DNA of 64,000 bases from positions 186,001-250,000 of the forward strand of contig NZ_FNVT01000004.1 of NCBI RefSeq assembly GCF_900108335.1, in the 5' to 3' direction. Shown here in pieces: positions 39,703 to 49,709 of this stretch (within the stretch, counting starts at the first letter, position 1; each line of letters starts with the position of its first letter). The stretch comes from Nonomuraea solani (lineage in GTDB: Bacteria > Actinomycetota > Actinomycetes > Streptosporangiales > Streptosporangiaceae). The notes beneath the pieces are model-generated. The model saw only the letters and a program-made list of their open reading frames with translations, did not search any database and was not told where the DNA came from. The position numbers and the translations under genes are program-made.

Positions 39703-42024
39703 TCAGGACGCCACGGGCTCCTGCTCGCGGTTGTTGTTGTTACTGGCCGGCTCATTGGTCACCGAGCGCCGCTTCGACACGATGATCGCGCCGACCACCA
39801 CGCCGACCGCCAGCACGGTGATGCCGATGCGCACGGCCGGGTTGCCCGCGTACATCACCACGGCCGGCGCCACCAGCAGCGCCACCAGGTTCATCACCTT
39901 GATCAGCGGGTTGATGGCCGGGCCCGCCGTGTCCTTGAACGGGTCGCCGACCGTGTCGCCGATGACCGTGGCCGCGTGGGCCTCGGAGCCCTTGCCGCCG
40001 TAGTGACCGTCCTCGACGAGCTTCTTGGCGTTGTCCCAGGCGCCGCCGGAGTTCGACAGGAAGACGGCCATCAGCGTGCCGCAGGCGATGGCCCCTGCCA
40101 GGAACGCGCCCAGCGGGGCGTATCCGAGCGCGAAGCCGACCGCGATCGGCGTCATGACCGCCAGCAGGCCGGGCGTGGCCAGCTCGCGCAGCGAGTCGCG
40201 GGTACAGATGTCGACGACGCGGCCGTAGTCGGGCAACTCGGTGCCGTCCATGATGCCGGGCTTGCTGCGGAACTGGTCGCGTACCTCGAAGACCACCCGC
40301 ATCGCGGCCCGGCCGACCGCCGAGATCGCCAGCCCCGAGAACAGGAACACGACCGCGGCTCCGATGAGGAGCCCGACCAGGACGTTCGGCTGGTCGATGC
40401 TGAGGCTGAAAGTGGAGAAGTGGCCGAGCGCGGCCTTGGCCGCCGCGCTGGCCGCCGCGAGCTCGCTCTCCACGGCGGTACGGAAGGCGCCGAACAGCGC
40501 CGTGGCCGCCAGCACGGCCGTGGCGATGGCGATGCCCTTGGTGATGGCCTTGGTGGTGTTGCCCACGGCGTCGAGGCTGGTCAGCACCCGGGCGCCCTCG
40601 CCCTCGACGTCGCCGGACATCTCGGCGATGCCCTGGGCGTTGTCGGAGACCGGGCCGAAGGTGTCCATGGAGACGATGACGCCGACCGTGGTGAGCAGGC
40701 CGGTGCCCGCCAAGGCGACCGCGAACAGCGCGATCGTCACGTTCCCGAACCCGAGCAGGAACGCGCCGTAGACCGCGCCGCCGATGATCAGGGCCGAGTA
40801 GACCGCCGACTCCAGACCGACGCTGATGCCGGCCAGGATGACGGTGGCGGGGCCGGTGGCCGAGCTCTCGCCGATCTCGCGTACGGGGCGGCGGTTGGTC
40901 TCGGTGAAGTAGCCGGTGAGCAACTGGATGGCGCTGGCCAGCACCAGGCCGATGAGCACCGCGCCGATGGCGATGAGCCTCGGGTCGGCGTCGGAGTTGG
41001 TGACGGTGGAGCCGGTCAGGCCGCTGAAGGTGCTCGGCAGGTACCAGAACGCCGCCGCGGCCACCAGGACGGCCGAGATGCCGGCCGAGAGGAAGAAGCT
41101 GCGGTTGATCGCGGCCATGCCGTTGCGGTCTTTGTCGCGCATCCCGGTGACGAAGATGCCGATGATCGCCGTGATCACACCGATCATCGGGACGATGAGG
41201 GGGAAGATCAGCCCCTCCTCGCCGAAGGCCGCCCGGCCCAGGATCAGGCTGGCTACCAGCATGACCGCGTACGACTCGAAGAGGTCGGCGGCCATGCCCG
41301 CGCAGTCGCCGACGTTGTCGCCCACGTTGTCGGCGATGGTGGCGGCGTTGCGCGGGTCGTCCTCGGGAATGCCCTGCTCGACCTTGCCGACCAGGTCGGC
41401 GCCCACGTCGGCGGCCTTGGTGAAGATGCCGCCGCCGACTCGCATGAACATCGCCAGCAGCGCCGCCCCGAACCCGAACCCTTCGAGCACGCTGGGCGCG
41501 TCACCCTGGTAGATGAAGACGACGACGGCGGCGCCGAGCAGGCCGAGGCCCACCGTGAACATGCCCGCCACGCCACCGGTACGGAACGCGACACGCATGG
41601 CGCGCTTCTCGCCCACGTCCTTGGCCGCGGCGGCGACACGGACGTTTCCGCGTACGGCCAGCCACATGCCCATGAATCCGGTCAGCGCGGAGAACACCGC
41701 TCCGACCACGAAGAAGATCGAACGTCCGATACGTACGTCGGCTTCTCCTGGTAGCAGGAGCAACAGGAAGGGAATGACGACGACGAAGATCGCCAATGTG
41801 CGGAATTGTCGGGTCAGATAGGCGGCGGCGCCTTCCTGTACGGCGCGCGCGATGTTCTGCATTCGTTCGGTGCCCGCGTCGGCGGACAGCACTTCACGCA
41901 CCAATCCGCCGGCGACGGCTAGCGCGATCAGTGCGACCGCGGCGACCACGATCACAATGGTGAGATTGTTTCCGCTCAGGACCAGATTTGACGCTGGCTC
42001 CGCTGCCAGCAAGTGCCTGCTCAT
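39703..42024 (-). CDS. hppA: Membrane-bound proton-translocating pyrophosphatase
   Basis: Couples hydrolysis of pyrophosphate to proton pumping. 773 residues from ATG 42024, with GAGGAG upstream. About 16 membrane helices. The catalytic motif DNVGDNVGDCAGMAADLFESY lies near residue 230 and the second acidic motif VGDTVGDPFKDTAGPAINPL near 700. The marker triplet reads GNTTKA (lysine), which in this family indicates a potassium-independent proton pump; potassium-dependent forms have alanine. It is downstream of the bldG-type locus, as in Streptomyces. Confidence 0.97.
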   Translation of the reverse strand: MSRHLLAAEPASNLVLSGNNLTIVIVVAAVALIALAVAGGLVREVLSADAGTERMQNIARAVQEGAAAYLTRQFRTLAIFVVVIPFLLLLLPGEADVRIGRSIFFVVGAVFSALTGFMGMWLAVRGNVRVAAAAKDVGEKRAMRVAFRTGGVAGMFTVGLGLLGAAVVVFIYQGDAPSVLEGFGFGAALLAMFMRVGGGIFTKAADVGADLVGKVEQGIPEDDPRNAATIADNVGDNVGDCAGMAADLFESYAVMLVASLILGRAAFGEEGLIFPLIVPMIGVITAIIGIFVTGMRDKDRNGMAAINRSFFLSAGISAVLVAAAAFWYLPSTFSGLTGSTVTNSDADPRLIAIGAVLIGLVLASAIQLLTGYFTETNRRPVREIGESSATGPATVILAGISVGLESAVYSALIIGGAVYGAFLLGFGNVTIALFAVALAGTGLLTTVGVIVSMDTFGPVSDNAQGIAEMSGDVEGEGARVLTSLDAVGNTTKAITKGIAIATAVLAATALFGAFRTAVESELAAASAAAKAALGHFSTFSLSIDQPNVLVGLLIGAAVVFLFSGLAISAVGRAAMRVVFEVRDQFRSKPGIMDGTELPDYGRVVDICTRDSLRELATPGLLAVMTPIAVGFALGYAPLGAFLAGAIACGTLMAVFLSNSGGAWDNAKKLVEDGHYGGKGSEAHAATVIGDTVGDPFKDTAGPAINPLIKVMNLVALLVAPAVVMYAGNPAVRIGITVLAVGVVVGAIIVSKRRSVTNEPASNNNNREQEPVAS

Positions 42025-42517
42025 CGTTCTCCTCGGCAAGACCGGTCGTCCTGCCCGGGCGGTGCTGCGGCTCTCCTCGGCGGGTGTTGCGGCACCATCC
42101 GGGTTGTGGGTGCCGCTTCCGGTTGAATCCGCGTTCCGCCGGATCACCTTGGCCGGTGCCGGGAGTCTACGCAGGCACTCCGCGGATATGAAGGCTCTCG
42201 CGGCCGCTAATTATGCGAACGTCCAGTAATCCCCTGCCAGTGACCCGGTTTGTGATCTGACAAGCGAAATTTCCGTTGCTTTACGGCCACAGCAAGCCCC
42301 AATAACGGCCCGACCGAAACCAGGGCGGGATGGGATGTCGCAAAAGGTGATCTTGGGATGGGGGCGGAGGGGGCACGATGACGTGGGAGCGCGCCCACAC
42401 CCCACAAGCGCCCCACTACCGAAAACCCCGCAAAGCCCCGACGCACCTAGCGCCCAAAAGGTACCTTCTCCACCCACCCCCCGACGCCCAATCCCCAAAG
42501 AACGCCCGCACCCACGC
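42025..42517. other. Gene-free leader region upstream of hppA
   Basis: About 490 bases without a convincing gene. It should hold the hppA promoter. From about 42340 the plus strand becomes C-rich (runs such as ACCCCCCGACGCCC), leading into the repeat arrays. Short frames here look like chance. Confidence 0.6.
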
Positions 42518-42741
42518 CGCTGAGCAGGTCCCATTGAACAGGCGCGCTGAGCACACCTCACTGAGCACACCTCACTGAGCGGGTTCTCCTTGAGCGCCCC
42601 GCTGAGCGCCCCTCACTGCGCAGGTCCCCCCTGAGCACACCTCACTGCGCAGGTCCCCTGAACACGCCTTGCTGGGCGCATCTTCCTGGGCAGATCCCAC
42701 TGATCACGCCCGCTGAGCACACGTCACTGATCACGTCCCAC
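42518..42741. repeat. Degenerate 14-base tandem repeat
   Basis: About thirteen units related to CTGAGCACACCTCA, with variants such as CTGCGCAGGTCCCC, CTGAGCGCCCCTCA, CTGATCACGTCCCA. The units run head to tail with length changes of one or two bases. No coding potential. Confidence 0.7.
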
Positions 42742-43632
42742 GCCAGGCGCCCCACCACCACGCGTCGCTCACCACCACAAGCCCTGCGGCTGCCAGGCCC
42801 CACCAACGCATGCCCACCACACAGTCACACGTCCGCACCACCCACCCATGGCCACCCACCCACGGCCGCACGCCCCGCCGCCTCGCCACAGCCCGCACGC
42901 CCGCCGTCTCGCCACGGCCCCCGCTGTCTTGTCACGGTCACAGGCACACCTATACGGCCGCCACCACATGCCCGCTGTGTCTCCGCCGCTGGCGCGTCCG
43001 CCACATGGCGGTGCTCCTAAGCAGATGCCTATGGCAATGCTCACTCAGGGCCACGACAGGGCACCGTCACCTGCCTGCCACACGTCCACCACCGCGCGCT
43101 CGCCCGCCCCAGCGCCACCGGCGCGCCACACCGCCCCCGCGCAGGCGTGCACGCCCCTACACGCCCCTACCTGCCGCACGCCCGCCCACGGCTGCTCTGG
43201 ACCCGCTGCCTTCCGCATGCCACACGCCCATGGCCGCACCCGCCCGCCGCGTCACCGGCAGCGCGTTCGCCAGCCACCGCAGGCTCACCAGCGCCCGCCA
43301 CACACCCGCAGCATCGCCGCACACCGGCAACGGACCCCAGCCATGGAACGGCCACTCCTGCCTGGCCATGGCACGCCCACCCATGTCTGACCCATGGCCC
43401 CAGAGGCCTCAAGCAGAGGCCTCAAGCAGAGGCCCCCAAGGTGCCGGGCAACGCCCTTACAGCGCGCCTCAGGCCCACGTGTGAGGGAAACCACGGTTGC
43501 CGGACGCCGTTACGGCGGCCGGCCACGTGCGGGTCAGAGGGCGTTTTCCTGGAGGCCCTCAGCCATGGTCGGCGGGTGGCGCCCACTCGGCCCGCCGTAC
43601 AAGAAGGATGTTCTTGTAAAGCACGAGAGCCG
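42742..43632. other. C-rich low-complexity region without a clear gene
   Basis: Nearly 900 bases with strong strand asymmetry (C far exceeds G on the plus strand up to about 43390). It contains degenerate repeats such as CGCCGTCTCGCCACGGCCC and two copies of the 13-base AGAGGCCTCAAGC at 43402-43427. The frames encode only Pro/His/Thr/Ala-rich chance products. Its right end should hold a terminator and the end of the anti-sigma gene. Confidence 0.55.
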
Positions 43633-44052
43633 TCAGACGCCCACAGCGGCGGGCCAGCTCATGCGAATGTTCGTCCCCTTGGGGCTGGGAAAGACCTGAA
43701 CGTCATCCGCCAGGCCCTCAATGACCGCAATGCCGAAGTTCGACATGAAGGAGTCAGAGAGCATGCCCAGGTCGAGGGGTTGTTCTTGCTTGATCTCATC
43801 GCTGGGGGCCTGATCGCTGACCGTAACTTCGAAGCGCCCGGAATCGTCTCGGAGCTCGATGCGGATCGGCTCGCCCGGACAGTGGGCACGATGTGCCTCG
43901 ACTGCCCGGGAACACGCCTCGCCCACAGCGAGCCTGACCTCGTCCAGCAAGGACTCCTCCACGCCGGTGCGGCGGGCGATCGCCGTCGCCACCAGCCGTG
44001 CGGTCCGCACGTGCGCAGGGAGTGCGCTGAACGTCAGTTCGACGGTAGCCAT
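43633..44052 (-). CDS. Anti-sigma factor/serine kinase (RsbW-like ATPase)
   Basis: 139 residues with a HATPase_c fold. The N box is LDEVRLAVGEACSRAVEAHR with Glu and Ala where Bacillus RsbW has ExxxN, and the glycine motif is near LGMLSDSFMSNFGIAVIEGLAD. By position and family this kinase would phosphorylate and bind the BldG-type antagonist. The gene begins one base after the bldG stop on the same strand, matching the Streptomyces bldG-apgA order. Its target sigma factor is not in this window. Confidence 0.9.
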   Translation of the reverse strand: MATVELTFSALPAHVRTARLVATAIARRTGVEESLLDEVRLAVGEACSRAVEAHRAHCPGEPIRIELRDDSGRFEVTVSDQAPSDEIKQEQPLDLGMLSDSFMSNFGIAVIEGLADDVQVFPSPKGTNIRMSWPAAVGV

Positions 44053-44053
44053 G

Positions 44054-44404
44054 CTACTTGTCTTTGCCGTGAGCTTCCTTGGCCTCGTCGACCGAAGCGT
44101 AGATCCCGAAGACCTTGGTCAGACCGGTGATCCGGAAGATCTTGAGGATGCGCTCCTGGGTGCAGACCAGCTCGAGCGAGCCGTCGTGCGCGCGAACCCG
44201 CTTGAGCCCCCCGACCAGGACGCCGAGGCCCGTGGAGTCGAGGAAGTCGACCTTCTCCATGTTGACGAGAAGGTGGAAGTTGCCCTTGTTCACCAGGTCG
44301 ATGAGGAGCTCACGCAATCTCGGCGCCGTGTAGACATCGATCTCACCTTCGACCTCCACGATGGTGAGTCGGTCTTCGGTGCGGTGATCCAACTTCAGAT
44401 CCAC
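44054..44404 (-). CDS. bldG: Anti-sigma factor antagonist BldG (STAS domain)
   Basis: 116 residues from GTG 44404, with GGAGG 8 bases upstream. Sequence follows Streptomyces BldG closely: GEIDVYTAPRLRELLIDLVN, FLDSTGLGVLVGGLKRVRAHDGSLELVC, RILKIFRITGLTKVFGI. The predicted phosphorylation serine in FLDSTG is residue 57, the same number as in Streptomyces coelicolor BldG. It is upstream of the kinase gene and divergent from the DUF1998 helicase, again as in Streptomyces. It should control sporulation or antibiotic output through sigma release. Confidence 0.95.
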   Translation of the reverse strand: MDLKLDHRTEDRLTIVEVEGEIDVYTAPRLRELLIDLVNKGNFHLLVNMEKVDFLDSTGLGVLVGGLKRVRAHDGSLELVCTQERILKIFRITGLTKVFGIYASVDEAKEAHGKDK

Positions 44405-44546
44405 AGATCCTCCAGCGCCTCGCCTGCGAAAGTACTCTTGCGGGCCTGGCAATCTGGAGCGTGGCCCCAGACTGTCCGACCCTGACGCGCGGCATTCAAC
44501 CACGCGCCTGGCTTGTGTCTATACGAAATCACGATTCCCGGCGACT

Positions 44547-47372
44547 TTGCCCATCGATGCAAGACTGGAAACAGTGACTTCCTCCGCATCCTCCCCACAA
44601 CAGGCAGGTCCACTCCTCCACCACCTGCTCGGCGTTCCCGCACGTCATGAGCGTGTCACCCATGTGGAGCATGTTCCAGCACGTCAGGCGGGTCAAGTCC
44701 AATGGCCCAACTGGACCCCCGACATACTTGTTACGCGCTTGGCGAACCGCGGGGTTACAGGACTCTGGCCTCACCAGTACGAAGCCGCCGACCTGGCATT
44801 TCGTGGCCGAAACGTGATCATCTCAACGGGCACCGCGTCCGGGAAGTCGCTGGCGTACCTCACTCCGGCGCTCGCCTCTTGTCTCGACGGCGGCACGATC
44901 CTGTACCTGACGCCGACGAAGGCCCTGGCCGCCGACCAGCTCCGGGGGCTGCGCGAGCTGCGCCTCACCCAGGTCCGCGCGGCCTGCTTCGACGGCGACA
45001 CGCCGTTCGAGGAACGTACGTGGGTACGCAAACATGCCAACTACGTCCTGACAAATCCGGACATGCTCCACCGAGGCATCCTTCCGCGCCACGCCCAGTG
45101 GTCGACGTTCTTCCGCCGTCTGCGCATGATCGTCGTGGACGAGTGCCACGGCTATCGCGGCGTCTTCGGCTCACACGTCGCCCAGATCCTGCGCCGCCTG
45201 CGCCGCGTCTGCGCCCGCTACGGCTCGGAGCCCACGTTCCTGCTCGCCTCGGCGACGGCCAGCGAGCCGGGGGCGTTCGCCATGAGGCTGACGGGGCTTG
45301 AGATGGACGAGGTGACGGTGGACGCCTCTCCGAAGGGTTCGACCACCATCGCGCTGTGGGAGCCGCCCCTGACGGAGTTGCGGGGCGAGGGAGGGGCTCC
45401 GGTACGGCGCACGGCGACGGCGGAGGCGGCGGACCTGCTGGCGGACCTGGTGCTGGCGGACGTACGCACACTCGCCTTCGTACGCAGCCGCCGGGGAGCG
45501 GAAACGGTCGCCCTGTCCGCCCGCGCCAAACTGGCCGACGTCGCCTTCTCCCTCCCCTTCACCCCCGCCCCCCGCCCCAGCGGCCAGCCGATCAGCCCGG
45601 CAGACCCCGCCACCCTTCCCCAGACGGCCACCACCCCCAGCCCTGCCACCGAACCCGAGACCAGCGCGACCACCGACCCCAGCACCGGGCCGAACAACCC
45701 GACCCCCGACAACCGGCCAGAGGGCCCCGTCACCACCTCCGGCAACCGGCCGGATAACGCGACCACCGCCACCGGCAACCAGCCGAGCAACGCAACCACC
45801 GGCAACCGGCCGGACAGCCCAATCGCCACCTCCGGCTACCTTCCTGGCGGCCCTGCCACCACGTCCGGCAACCTTCCGGACAGCCCAGCACGGCCACACG
45901 ACGACGCAACCGCCCAGAACCCGACCACCACCACCTCCGGCGACGTTCCGGACAGCCCGACACGACCGGAGGACGGCGCGGCCGCCCGGAGCCCGCTCAC
46001 CTGGGCGCTCCCGGACGCCCCCGAGCCGGACTGGGCCGACCTCCCCAACAAGATCGCCGCCTACCGAGCCGGCTATCTCGCGGAGGACCGCAGGCTCCTG
46101 GAGAAGGCACTCCGCGCAGGCACGATCATGGGCCTGGCCTCCACGAACGCCCTCGAACTCGGCGTCGACGTCTCAGGCCTGGACGCCGTACTGATCGCAG
46201 GCTGGCCCGGCACCCGAGCCTCCCTCTGGCAACAGGCGGGCAGGGCGGGCCGCGACGGCCAGGACGCGCTCGCCGTGCTGATCGCCAGAGACGACCCTCT
46301 GGACACCTACCTCGTGCACCACCCCCAGGCCCTGTTCGGCCAGCCTGTCGAGGCGATCGTCCTCGACCCCGACAACCCGTACGTCCTGGGCCCTCACCTC
46401 TGCGCCGCCGCCGCCGAGATCCCGCTGACCGAGGACGACCTGCCCGTTTTCGGCGCCACCACGTCAGATGTCCTGGCGGATCTCGTCACCCAGGGCCTGC
46501 TCAGAAAGCGCCCGGCGGGCTGGTTCTGGACCCGGCGCGAGCGCGCCACCGACCTCGCCGACATCCGGGGCGGCGGAGGCTCCCCCATCCAGGTCGTGGA
46601 GTCGTCCACCGGCCGCCTCCTCGGCAGCGTGGACGAGCCCTCCGCCCACACCACCGTCCACACGGGCGCGGTCTACCTCCACCAGGGCGAGACCTTCCTG
46701 GTCGAACTCCTCGACCTGGATGCCGGCGTGGCTTTGGTCACCGCCGCCAACCCCGACTACACGACCTTCGCCAGGGACATCACCGACATCTCCATCCTGG
46801 CCAGCCAACGCTCCCACCCCCTCGGTCCTGGAACCCTGCACTTCGGCGAGGTAGAGGTCACCCGGCAAGTGGTCTCATACCTCAAAAGACGTCTCCAATC
46901 AGGCGAGATGCTCGGCGACGAACCCCTCGAACTGCCGCCCCGCACCCTCCGTACCCGAGCGGTCTGGTGGACCCTGCCAGCGACGGCGGTGGCCCCGCTC
47001 GCCGAGGCCGGCATCGACCTCGGCGGTGCCGCCCACGCCGCCGAACACGCCGCCATCGGCCTGCTCCCCCTGTTCGCCACGTGCGACCGCTGGGACATCG
47101 GCGGCGTCTCCACGGAACTGCACGCCGACACGGGCCTGCTCACCGTCTTCGTGTTCGACGGCCACGAGGGCGGCGCCGGCTTCGCCGAACGCGGCTACGC
47201 CCGCGCCACGGACTGGCTCACGGCGACACGCGAAGCGATCCTGTCCTGCGAATGCGAACGCGGCTGCCCTTCCTGCATCCAATCCCCGAAATGCGGCAAC
47301 GGCAACGAACCCCTGCACAAAAGAGGCGCCATCCGCCTTCTCAACACTCTCCTGACTCCGCCACCTTCATAA
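44547..47372 (+). CDS. DEAD/DEAH-box helicase with DUF1998 zinc domain
   Basis: 941 residues. Helicase domain 1: Walker A STGTASGKSLAY near 94, Walker B VVDECHG near 197, motif III ASATAS near 233. Helicase domain 2: motif IV FVRSRRGAETVA near 315, motif V ASTNALELGVDVSG near 530, motif VI QQAGRAGRDGQ near 560. The C-terminal DUF1998 cysteine cluster is CECERGCPSC near 905 plus KCGNG. Residues about 338-497 are a Pro/Thr/Ser/Asn-rich insert not seen in the family, breaking domain 2. Divergent from bldG, as in Streptomyces. Likely DNA repair helicase (Hrq1/MrfA-like). Confidence 0.92.
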   Translation: MPIDARLETVTSSASSPQQAGPLLHHLLGVPARHERVTHVEHVPARQAGQVQWPNWTPDILVTRLANRGVTGLWPHQYEAADLAFRGRNVIISTGTASGKSLAYLTPALASCLDGGTILYLTPTKALAADQLRGLRELRLTQVRAACFDGDTPFEERTWVRKHANYVLTNPDMLHRGILPRHAQWSTFFRRLRMIVVDECHGYRGVFGSHVAQILRRLRRVCARYGSEPTFLLASATASEPGAFAMRLTGLEMDEVTVDASPKGSTTIALWEPPLTELRGEGGAPVRRTATAEAADLLADLVLADVRTLAFVRSRRGAETVALSARAKLADVAFSLPFTPAPRPSGQPISPADPATLPQTATTPSPATEPETSATTDPSTGPNNPTPDNRPEGPVTTSGNRPDNATTATGNQPSNATTGNRPDSPIATSGYLPGGPATTSGNLPDSPARPHDDATAQNPTTTTSGDVPDSPTRPEDGAAARSPLTWALPDAPEPDWADLPNKIAAYRAGYLAEDRRLLEKALRAGTIMGLASTNALELGVDVSGLDAVLIAGWPGTRASLWQQAGRAGRDGQDALAVLIARDDPLDTYLVHHPQALFGQPVEAIVLDPDNPYVLGPHLCAAAAEIPLTEDDLPVFGATTSDVLADLVTQGLLRKRPAGWFWTRRERATDLADIRGGGGSPIQVVESSTGRLLGSVDEPSAHTTVHTGAVYLHQGETFLVELLDLDAGVALVTAANPDYTTFARDITDISILASQRSHPLGPGTLHFGEVEVTRQVVSYLKRRLQSGEMLGDEPLELPPRTLRTRAVWWTLPATAVAPLAEAGIDLGGAAHAAEHAAIGLLPLFATCDRWDIGGVSTELHADTGLLTVFVFDGHEGGAGFAERGYARATDWLTATREAILSCECERGCPSCIQSPKCGNGNEPLHKRGAIRLLNTLLTPPPS

Positions 47373-47531
47373 ATGACAACCGCGTCTCGGTTCAAAGAGG
47401 CAGCGATGCCAGGCCATCCAGCGCTGTACACGTTTCACCGATTCATTTGTGAATCGACATTGAGAAGAATCCGCGCTCAGCTCACGACCTGACAACCCAC
47501 CAAGCCAGCAATTACCTCTGCTTGACAGAAC

Positions 47532-49709
47532 CTAACTCTCGCTGCCTTGCTGCCGCCGACCGACATAAGCCCGCCCATTTCCCATGGCTTTGTCGTTGCC
47601 GCTCGAACCGTTACCGCCAGCCCCACCATCGCCCTCATCATCGGCGGCCCAGAAATCGGCGGCGCCCGGCTGTGGCCGCTCCCAGAATCCGCTGTCCTCC
47701 ATCGACCGCGGCGACGGCGGTAGATAGTCATCCCAGCGATCCTCAAGCCGTACGTTGATCGGAGCCACGGGAGCCGAAGGCGCGGGGACATCCGTCACTG
47801 CCGAACTGGGCAGAGCGATACGTGCGGGCCCCTGCAAAGCGTTTGGAGCCGCCCCCTCCTGAACGACCTCTCGAACATCGTCCTCAAACGCACGAACAGC
47901 AGGCACTTCTTTGCGCGGCCGATCGGACAGCCCATACGGCGCCAACCGCTCCGGAGTCTCAACCTTGGCCTTCTCCTCGACCTCGCCGTCGACACGATCA
48001 GCCGCTAAGGGCGGCTGAGCCTGAGTCTGCTCAGGCACTCGGGTCTTGGCCACCGCCAAAATCACAGCAGGCCGCCGACGCGCCGTCGCGGCGAGCGCGG
48101 CACCGGCATCCCCCTGCCCGGCCTCCACCCCACCCTTGAAGTTCTTCGCCCCATTCCTGCCACCGCCGGCCCCAGTGCCACCCAACACCCCGGCACCACC
48201 TACGACCCCACTGCTCAGCATCCCGGGACCACTGCCCGGCATCCCGGCACCACCTGCGGCCCCGCTACCCAGCACCCCGGCACCACCTGCGGCCCCACTG
48301 CCACCCAAAACCCCGGCACCACCTACGCCGTCAGCACCACCCGTTGCTCCAACGCCACCCACTGCCCCTGTTCCAGCTTGCACCCCACCGCTGACCTGCG
48401 CCCCAGCGCCGACCCGCATCCCCGAATCGGCCCGGAACCCATGGGCGCCCCTGAAATCATGACCGGTCCGCGCTCCACCTCCCGAGGCCCCACCTCCGGG
48501 CACCATGGGGGCCGCCGGCGCGGAGCCACCGCCCCCACCCGAAGCAAGCGCACGCCGACGAGCCCAAGCCCCCGCATGGCCGCCAAGCAGCAACAGGAGA
48601 ATGCCTCCCGCGACGTAGATTCCGTATTGGCCGATGTTCCCCATGGGGGATTCACTCGATTGAGCCTTTACCCCATCGCTCTGCACGGGGGCGGAATCCG
48701 TGCCTTCCTTGGCATCAGCCGGAACCAGGCCGCCATTCTCACCCTGCTCCTCAGCACCCGAATCCGCGGTGGGAATCGGCAGGTTGCCACTCGGATCGGT
48801 GTCAGGGATGTCCGGCAGTCTGGAAGTCGTCTGCTTACGGTTCGTCGTTGTCGGCCTGCTCGACGGGAGAGTCCGCTTCTTGGCGGGCAGCGTGGGCAAC
48901 GCATCGACGTTCTTGGTGTCTCTGCTCTTCGGCGTCTGCTGTGTGCCGGCCGTCTTCTTCGGCTGAGCCGTGGGCGGGGCGGGGAAGGCGACGTACGCGG
49001 GCGCCGAGTCATTCGACCCGATCGACCCCCCATCACCGTCTCCCCTGAACGCCTTGACCGTGAACCCCACCTTCTGACCTGCCGCCTTACCAGGCACCGA
49101 AAGCGCCGCCTCACAAGACGAACCCGCACAAGCGCTATCGGCCGACAACCGCCCGACAATGCCCGACTGGCTGTTGGAAACCTCATACGACTGCAGGTCC
49201 GGCTCGGTTCCCTTACTCCAGGTCACAAGCACCTTGTCGGTGCCCTGCCTACTCGCATTCACGTTGCCCGGCGCCTCGGCAGGCCGCCGCAACTTGAACG
49301 TCCGACTGTCGTACCGGGTCCCGGTGATCTCCCCCTTGAGCGTCACGGTGAAGGTCCCGTTAGGAGCACTTCCGGCGTCGAACGTCCCGGAAATCGTCTT
49401 GTTCGCCCCGCCTCCAGCGACTTTCTGGGTAGGCATGGACGGCCCTTCGACGTACAGCCCCATGCTCAGTTGCATCAGCCCCGTGCGCGCGGAAACCGTA
49501 ACCGACGAACCCGACACCACTTCACCATCGGAAGGAGACGTGATCTGCCCGGACGAATCACCTTGCCCAAGAGACCTGGCCTGTGTGGAGAAGCCGGCCT
49601 GGCCGGTCACCGTGGCTGCCTGAGCGGCCTCGCCAAGCGCGATGGACGCCGCCACCATGATCCCTGCGGCCATCACTCTGCCGACTACCGTCACGACGCT
49701 TCCCTCCAT
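47532..49709 (-). CDS. Large secreted/membrane protein with fibronectin-like domains
   Basis: 725 residues from ATG 49709. N-terminal signal (VVGRVMAAGIMVAASIALGEAAQAA) and two beta domains (GQITSPSDGEVVSGSSVTVSARTG; APGNVNASRQGTDKVLVTWSKG), the second fibronectin-like, with two cysteines near 205. A Pro/Thr linker precedes a single membrane helix (YGIYVAGGILLLLLGGHAGAW) near residue 380. A Gly-rich segment with GGAGVLG repeats (about 420-530) and a charged disordered tail are cytoplasmic. It is near the Tad genes and may help anchor pili; function unproven. Confidence 0.8.
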   Translation of the reverse strand: MEGSVVTVVGRVMAAGIMVAASIALGEAAQAATVTGQAGFSTQARSLGQGDSSGQITSPSDGEVVSGSSVTVSARTGLMQLSMGLYVEGPSMPTQKVAGGGANKTISGTFDAGSAPNGTFTVTLKGEITGTRYDSRTFKLRRPAEAPGNVNASRQGTDKVLVTWSKGTEPDLQSYEVSNSQSGIVGRLSADSACAGSSCEAALSVPGKAAGQKVGFTVKAFRGDGDGGSIGSNDSAPAYVAFPAPPTAQPKKTAGTQQTPKSRDTKNVDALPTLPAKKRTLPSSRPTTTNRKQTTSRLPDIPDTDPSGNLPIPTADSGAEEQGENGGLVPADAKEGTDSAPVQSDGVKAQSSESPMGNIGQYGIYVAGGILLLLLGGHAGAWARRRALASGGGGGSAPAAPMVPGGGASGGGARTGHDFRGAHGFRADSGMRVGAGAQVSGGVQAGTGAVGGVGATGGADGVGGAGVLGGSGAAGGAGVLGSGAAGGAGMPGSGPGMLSSGVVGGAGVLGGTGAGGGRNGAKNFKGGVEAGQGDAGAALAATARRRPAVILAVAKTRVPEQTQAQPPLAADRVDGEVEEKAKVETPERLAPYGLSDRPRKEVPAVRAFEDDVREVVQEGAAPNALQGPARIALPSSAVTDVPAPSAPVAPINVRLEDRWDDYLPPSPRSMEDSGFWERPQPGAADFWAADDEGDGGAGGNGSSGNDKAMGNGRAYVGRRQQGSES

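Noticed and set aside
39694..41754. 686-codon open frame antisense to hppA
   Set aside because: Shadow of hppA; the product is Asp/His/Gly/Arg-rich low complexity.
42810..43484. Pro/Thr/His-rich ORF of 224 codons in the C-rich region
   Set aside because: No ribosome site, repeats not in frame, both strands open because of composition.
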